Below, one piece after another: positions 13,895 to 16,697 of a stretch of 16,697 nucleotides of DNA; position 1 is the first letter of the stretch, and the number at the start of each line of letters is the position of its first letter. The position numbers and the translations under genes are program-made. This DNA is from Enteractinococcus helveticum (GTDB lineage Bacteria; Actinomycetota; Actinomycetes; Actinomycetales; Micrococcaceae): the NCBI RefSeq assembly GCF_020742345.1, contig NZ_DYXC01000068.1, positions 1-16,697 of the forward strand. The letters run 5' to 3'. The notes under the pieces are model-generated. The model was not told the DNA's origin. It did no database searches and saw only the letters and a program-made list of their open reading frames with translations.

Positions 13895-13911
13895 TTGTGA
13901 TTACTTCACAA
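13895..13911. promoter_or_regulatory. Perfect palindrome TTGTGA-N5-TCACAA upstream of sigA
   Basis: TTGTGA (13895-13900) and TCACAA (13906-13911) are perfect inverted repeats spaced by 5 bp. A consensus -35 TTGACA (13917-13922) follows 5 bp later, but no good -10 sits 16-19 bp beyond it. The half-sites match the CRP/GlxR consensus (TGTGA-N6-TCACA) but the spacer is one base short. Confidence 0.45.
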
Positions 13912-13987
13912 CGGACTTGACAGGGTCATAGGTGTGTTGATCGTGTGTGAGTTTATTACTCATACGGCTGCCAAGGAAAGGACCTGA

Positions 13988-15268
13988 GTGACTACTACTC
14001 CAAAACAGGCTACTGCCCAGAAAGCTTCTGCTGTAAAGAAGACCACAGCTAAAGGGACGACAAAGAAGGCAGCTGCTACCAAGAATGGTAAGAAAACGAC
14101 CATGGCTTCCGAAGAATCAAACCTTGAAGAAGAATTCGTCGAAGACCACGATATAAACGTTGAAGACGAAGAAGACTTAGAAATCGACGACGTAGACGAA
14201 GAAATCGTCGAAGACGAAGAAGATGACGAAGAGGAAGAAGTAAAGAAAACAGCTGGTCCTGAAAAACCAGACGTTGCATCCACCATCAAAGCCGGTGGTT
14301 TCGTTGTCTCAGAAACAGAAGAAGACGCTCCGCAACAGCGTGCAGTCAATATCGTCGGTGCAACCGCAGACCCGGTCAAAGACTATTTGAAACAGATCGG
14401 TAAAGTCGCGCTGCTCAATGCCGAAGAAGAAGTCGATCTTGCAACCCGTATTGAAGCCGGCCTATATGCCGAGCATAAGATGCAGACAGAAGACATGTCT
14501 GACCCACGACTTCGCCGTGATATGCAGCTGATCATTGCTGATGGTCGCCGTGCAAAAAACCATTTGCTTGAAGCAAACCTTCGTTTGGTCGTTTCGCTGG
14601 CCAAACGCTACACCGGCCGTGGCATGCTATTTCTGGACCTGATTCAGGAAGGCAACCTCGGGTTGATCCGTGCAGTTGAAAAATTCGACTATACCAAAGG
14701 GTTCAAATTCTCGACCTATGCCACTTGGTGGATTCGGCAAGCTATCACGCGCGCCATGGCGGACCAGGCCCGAACCATCCGTATCCCCGTGCACATGGTC
14801 GAAGTCATTAATAAGCTGGCCCGTGTGCAGCGGCAGATGCTGCAAGATCTCGGCCGTGAACCTACCCCCGAAGAATTGGGCACCGAGCTGGACATGACTC
14901 CTGAAAAGGTCATCGAAGTTCAAAAGTACGGTCGCGAGCCAATTTCATTGCACACGCCGCTAGGTGAAGACGGCGACTCGGAATTTGGCGACCTCATCGA
15001 AGACTCCGAAGCGGTTGTGCCGGCTGATGCTGTTGGATTCACACTGCTGCAAGAACAGTTGCACTCCGTTTTGGATACGTTGTCAGAACGTGAGGCAGGT
15101 GTGGTTGCTATGCGTTTCGGACTCACCGATGGACAACCCAAGACCTTAGACGAAATTGGAAAAGTCTACGGTGTGACGCGCGAGCGTATTCGTCAAATTG
15201 AATCCAAGACGATGTCCAAGCTACGTCACCCATCCCGGTCACAGGTACTGCGTGATTACCTAGAGTAA
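13988..15268 (+). CDS. sigA: Primary RNA polymerase sigma factor (SigA/RpoD/HrdB)
   Basis: This 426-residue housekeeping sigma-70 factor shows, in order: a Lys/Ala/Thr-rich N-terminus (1-38), a very acidic stretch (39-93, long Glu/Asp runs), region 1.2 (DPVKDYLKQIGKVALLNAEE, from Asp128), region 2 (ANLRLVVSLAKRYTGRG from Ala196, then LFLDLIQEGNLGLIRAVEKF and YATWWIRQAITRAMADQ), region 3 (RIPVHMVEVINKLARVQRQM), and region 4 with the -35-binding helix-turn-helix (TLDEIGKVYGVTRERIRQIE, from Thr386). The C-terminus SQVLRDYLE is typical. The basic-then-acidic N-terminus resembles HrdB-type sigmas. The start is GTG at 13988 with GGAAAGGA upstream; an internal ATG at 14102 is less likely. The 288-nt leader is rich in candidate control signals. 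It is followed by two long hairpins. Confidence 0.97.
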   Translation: MTTTPKQATAQKASAVKKTTAKGTTKKAAATKNGKKTTMASEESNLEEEFVEDHDINVEDEEDLEIDDVDEEIVEDEEDDEEEEVKKTAGPEKPDVASTIKAGGFVVSETEEDAPQQRAVNIVGATADPVKDYLKQIGKVALLNAEEEVDLATRIEAGLYAEHKMQTEDMSDPRLRRDMQLIIADGRRAKNHLLEANLRLVVSLAKRYTGRGMLFLDLIQEGNLGLIRAVEKFDYTKGFKFSTYATWWIRQAITRAMADQARTIRIPVHMVEVINKLARVQRQMLQDLGREPTPEELGTELDMTPEKVIEVQKYGREPISLHTPLGEDGDSEFGDLIEDSEAVVPADAVGFTLLQEQLHSVLDTLSEREAGVVAMRFGLTDGQPKTLDEIGKVYGVTRERIRQIESKTMSKLRHPSRSQVLRDYLE

Positions 15269-15285
15269 ATGAGGCCTTGGTCGGA

Positions 15286-15329
15286 AACAAGAAATCGAGT
15301 AACTCTACAACGTCACTCGATTTCTTGTT
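15286..15329 (+). terminator. Hairpin just after sigA
   Basis: AACAAGAAATCGAGT (15286-15300) and ACTCGATTTCTTGTT (15315-15329) are perfectly complementary over 15 bp with a 14-nt loop. It starts 17 nt after the sigA stop. The 3' arm is T-rich but no U-run follows, so it may be a first terminator or a 3'-end stabiliser. Confidence 0.7.
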
Positions 15330-15364
15330 GACCCAAATCAACCCGGTTCAATCATGAGACACCA

Positions 15365-15406
15365 AAAACCTCCGCACCAACGCTATGACATTGGTGCGGA
15401 GGTTTT
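15365..15406. terminator. Strong bidirectional terminator between sigA and the DUF7455 gene
   Basis: AAAACCTCCGCACCAA (15365-15380) and TTGGTGCGGAGGTTTT (15391-15406) form a perfect 16-bp stem with a 10-nt loop. A-run and T-run flank it, so it looks intrinsic on both strands. It is 35 nt after the first hairpin and 44 nt before the DUF7455 stop. Confidence 0.9.
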
Positions 15407-15450
15407 GTATTAATAACCGTGCGCGGTGTACTAGTTACAACCGGCCAAAC

Positions 15451-15672
15451 TTATAGACTCGCAGAGCGTTCTTCTTCGAGACGCTTGGTCTCATCCTGCC
15501 ACACAGCAGCTTGCGGACGAAGGCTCTCTTCAACCTGGCGTGCGTGGTGAGCACAGAAGTACAGTTGGCCGCCCGAAGGTAATACTGCACGAACGTAAGC
15601 TTGGGCTCCGCAACGGTCGCAACGATCGGCGGCGTTGAGGGTTGGCTGCTCAAGACTAGTTGCCGTGGACAT
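15451..15672 (-). CDS. DUF7455 small zinc-ribbon-like protein
   Basis: The 73-residue protein carries ADRCDRCGAQAYVRAVLP followed by GGQLYFCAHHARQ. The CxxC pair and the later C-x-x-H form a probable zinc-ribbon-like metal site (residues about 18-44). The C-terminus is a charged helix (WQDETKRLEEERSASL). The family is found beside the primary sigma gene in many actinobacteria. Its function is unknown, and nucleic-acid or RNA-polymerase-related roles would be guesses from context. I chose the ATG at 15672 because AGGAGG lies 4 nt upstream. The frame extends to 15696 but those residues are not family-like. It is convergent with sigA across two hairpins. Confidence 0.88.
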   Translation of the reverse strand: MSTATSLEQPTLNAADRCDRCGAQAYVRAVLPSGGQLYFCAHHARQVEESLRPQAAVWQDETKRLEEERSASL

Positions 15673-15832
15673 TGGGCCTCCTAATTTGTGGTCCAAACTC
15701 TGTTAGGTTGGTCCTTCCATCCTGACAGGTTATTTCATTCCTGTGTAGAACAACGCACTGACCATATGTTTTATGCCCGATTGTACTGAGACAGCCACCG
15801 GCAAACACCAAGCATAATGTCAACGTTGTATC

Positions 15833-15860
15833 CCACTGGTCATGCATGCATATCCAGTGG
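15833..15860. repeat. Nested palindrome in the DUF7455/parE gap
   Basis: CCACTGG (15833-15839) and CCAGTGG (15854-15860) are perfect inverted repeats. Between them lies a second self-complementary decamer, ATGCATGCAT (15842-15851). The structure could be an operator or a cruciform-prone site. The 420-nt gap 15673-16092 otherwise shows no gene and no promoter I can place with confidence; control sites for both divergent genes must lie here. Confidence 0.45.
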
Positions 15861-16021
15861 ATCCATATTGCCAGTTGGTTGTGGATTCTCAAAGATCTGG
15901 TCAGCGCCATACGCGCCAGGCGAAAGAAGTCTCCTGGCTGCTTCACTTAGTGTTCAGAGACAGCATAAATCCCAGATCTGCGGCAGATACCCACTATTCT
16001 TACTAATGTCGATTATTTGTA

Positions 16022-16041
16022 AACAGCAGATGAATGCTGTT
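16022..16041 (+). repeat. Short inverted repeat upstream of parE
   Basis: AACAGCA (16022-16028) and TGCTGTT (16035-16041) are a perfect 7-bp inverted repeat with a 6-nt loop. It overlaps a possible early ATG (16030) in the parE frame. As an RNA hairpin it would occlude that ATG, or as DNA it could be an operator. Confidence 0.4.
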
Positions 16042-16092
16042 GAGAACGATGCAGACTTCTGTGAATTATCCTCTGAAAGGGTTCAACACTTC

Positions 16093-16697
16093 GTGGTCAA
16101 ACAAGCCGAGTACAGCGCGCGAAACTTATCAGTCCTGGAAGGACTCGAAGCGGTGCGCAAACGTCCGGGGATGTATATCGGTTCCACCGATTCACGCGGC
16201 CTCATGCATTGCCTTTGGGAGATCATCGACAACTCTGTTGATGAAGCGCTTGCAGGTTACGGTCAGTCCATCGATATCACCTTATTTGCTGACGGATCAG
16301 TTGAGGTGGCAGACAATGGCCGCGGTATCCCTGTAGATATTGAACCACGCACCGGCCTTTCAGGTGTAGAAGTTGTTTTCACTAAGCTGCACGCCGGTGG
16401 TAAATTCAGCTCCGAGTCTTATGCGGCGGCAGGCGGTTTGCACGGTGTTGGGGCTGCAGTTGTCAACGCGCTGTCCTCACGCCTGGATGTTCAGGTCACT
16501 CGTGGCGGGAAGGTCCACCAGCTGAGTTTCCAACGAGGTAAACCAGGACAATTCCACGATAAAGGGAAACCTCGACCTGAGGCTGCCTTTACCCCGTTGA
16601 AGTCAGGATCTGAAGTTGACGTTGTTGGTAAAGCCAAGCGCGGGTTAACCGGCACCAAGATCAGGTATTGGGCTGATTCACAGATTTTCACCCCCGA
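16093..16697 (+). CDS. parE: DNA topoisomerase IV subunit B-like ATPase (ParE), N-terminal part, runs off the right edge
   Basis: About 201 residues of a type IIA topoisomerase ATPase domain are visible: YSARNLSVLEGLEAVRKRPG, MYIGSTDSRGLMHCLWEIID then NSVDEALAG (ATP-site Glu/Asp/Asn box), VADNGRGIPVDI (DxGxG), FTKLHAGGKF and GGLHGVGAAVVNALS (lid glycine box). The wording LMHCLWEIIDN is the form I associate with the ParE-type paralogue of Micrococcales; GyrB usually reads HHLVYEVVDN. There is no dnaN/recF neighbourhood either. It relaxes or decatenates DNA with ParC. I favour the GTG at 16093 (MVKQAEYSARN), with GAAAGGG 11 nt upstream. In-frame ATGs at 16030 and about 16006 would add poorly conserved residues and lack ribosome binding sites. 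Confidence 0.85.
   Translation, partial: MVKQAEYSARNLSVLEGLEAVRKRPGMYIGSTDSRGLMHCLWEIIDNSVDEALAGYGQSIDITLFADGSVEVADNGRGIPVDIEPRTGLSGVEVVFTKLHAGGKFSSESYAAAGGLHGVGAAVVNALSSRLDVQVTRGGKVHQLSFQRGKPGQFHDKGKPRPEAAFTPLKSGSEVDVVGKAKRGLTGTKIRYWADSQIFTP

Noticed and set aside
16034..16336. Plus-strand 100-codon frame near the right edge
   Set aside because: A shadow of parE in another frame; the real frame stays open to the window end and carries all ATPase motifs.
1..16697. CRISPR array, tRNA, rRNA, insertion sequence or defence system
   Set aside because: No regularly spaced repeats, no cloverleaf-like or rRNA-like stretches, and no transposase or defence-type proteins were seen; gene content is core chromosomal.
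16093..16697. Calling the right-edge gene gyrB
   Set aside because: The ATPase box wording (MHCLWEIIDN) and the sigA/DUF7455 setting rather than a dnaN-recF setting favour the ParE paralogue, although the C-terminal part is needed to be certain.

Overview
The window reads as chromosomal backbone of an actinobacterium of the order Micrococcales, most likely a moderate-GC member of the Micrococcaceae. The support is family content and order: glnA, an RDD membrane protein and DUF4191 on the left; then sucB, lpdA, pepA and a PAC2 protein; then DUF4192, the primary sigma factor, a DUF7455 zinc-ribbon protein and a parE-type topoisomerase. GTG starts with AGGAG-type ribosome binding sites are common. 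The genus is not determinable from the sequence alone.

Layout. Bases 1-106 hold the N-terminus of a spermidine-synthase-like protein running off the left edge. Bases 202-827 are the frame-broken remains of a beta-lactamase-fold serine hydrolase with C-terminal membrane helices. glnA (minus) and an RDD protein (plus) diverge from about 2404-2563. DUF4191 (minus) and a membrane-anchored Ser/Thr kinase (plus) diverge from a 96-bp gap containing a perfect DnaA box. A minus-strand block follows: pepA, then lpdA, sucB and a small membrane protein, the last three probably co-transcribed and closed by a strong hairpin. From 11104 the plus strand carries PAC2, DUF4192 and sigA, with two perfect DnaA boxes between PAC2 and DUF4192. 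sigA is convergent with the DUF7455 gene, with two long hairpins between them, and parE starts near the right edge and leaves the window.

How the genes work together. glnA assimilates ammonium. sucB and lpdA supply the acyltransferase (E2) and dihydrolipoamide dehydrogenase (E3) of the 2-oxoacid dehydrogenase machinery. pepA and PAC2 relate to peptide turnover and possibly proteasome assembly. sigA and parE are core transcription and chromosome-topology genes. The lipoate genes lipA and lipB, which lie between DUF4191 and sucB in related genomes such as Mycobacterium tuberculosis, are absent here, and the kinase gene occupies that place.

I see no CRISPR array, tRNA, rRNA, insertion sequence or defence island. 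The most interesting signals are regulatory or evolutionary: three perfect DnaA boxes in two gaps, the lipA/lipB replacement, homogenised lipoyl-domain DNA in sucB, a complex sigA leader, and the decaying serine hydrolase.
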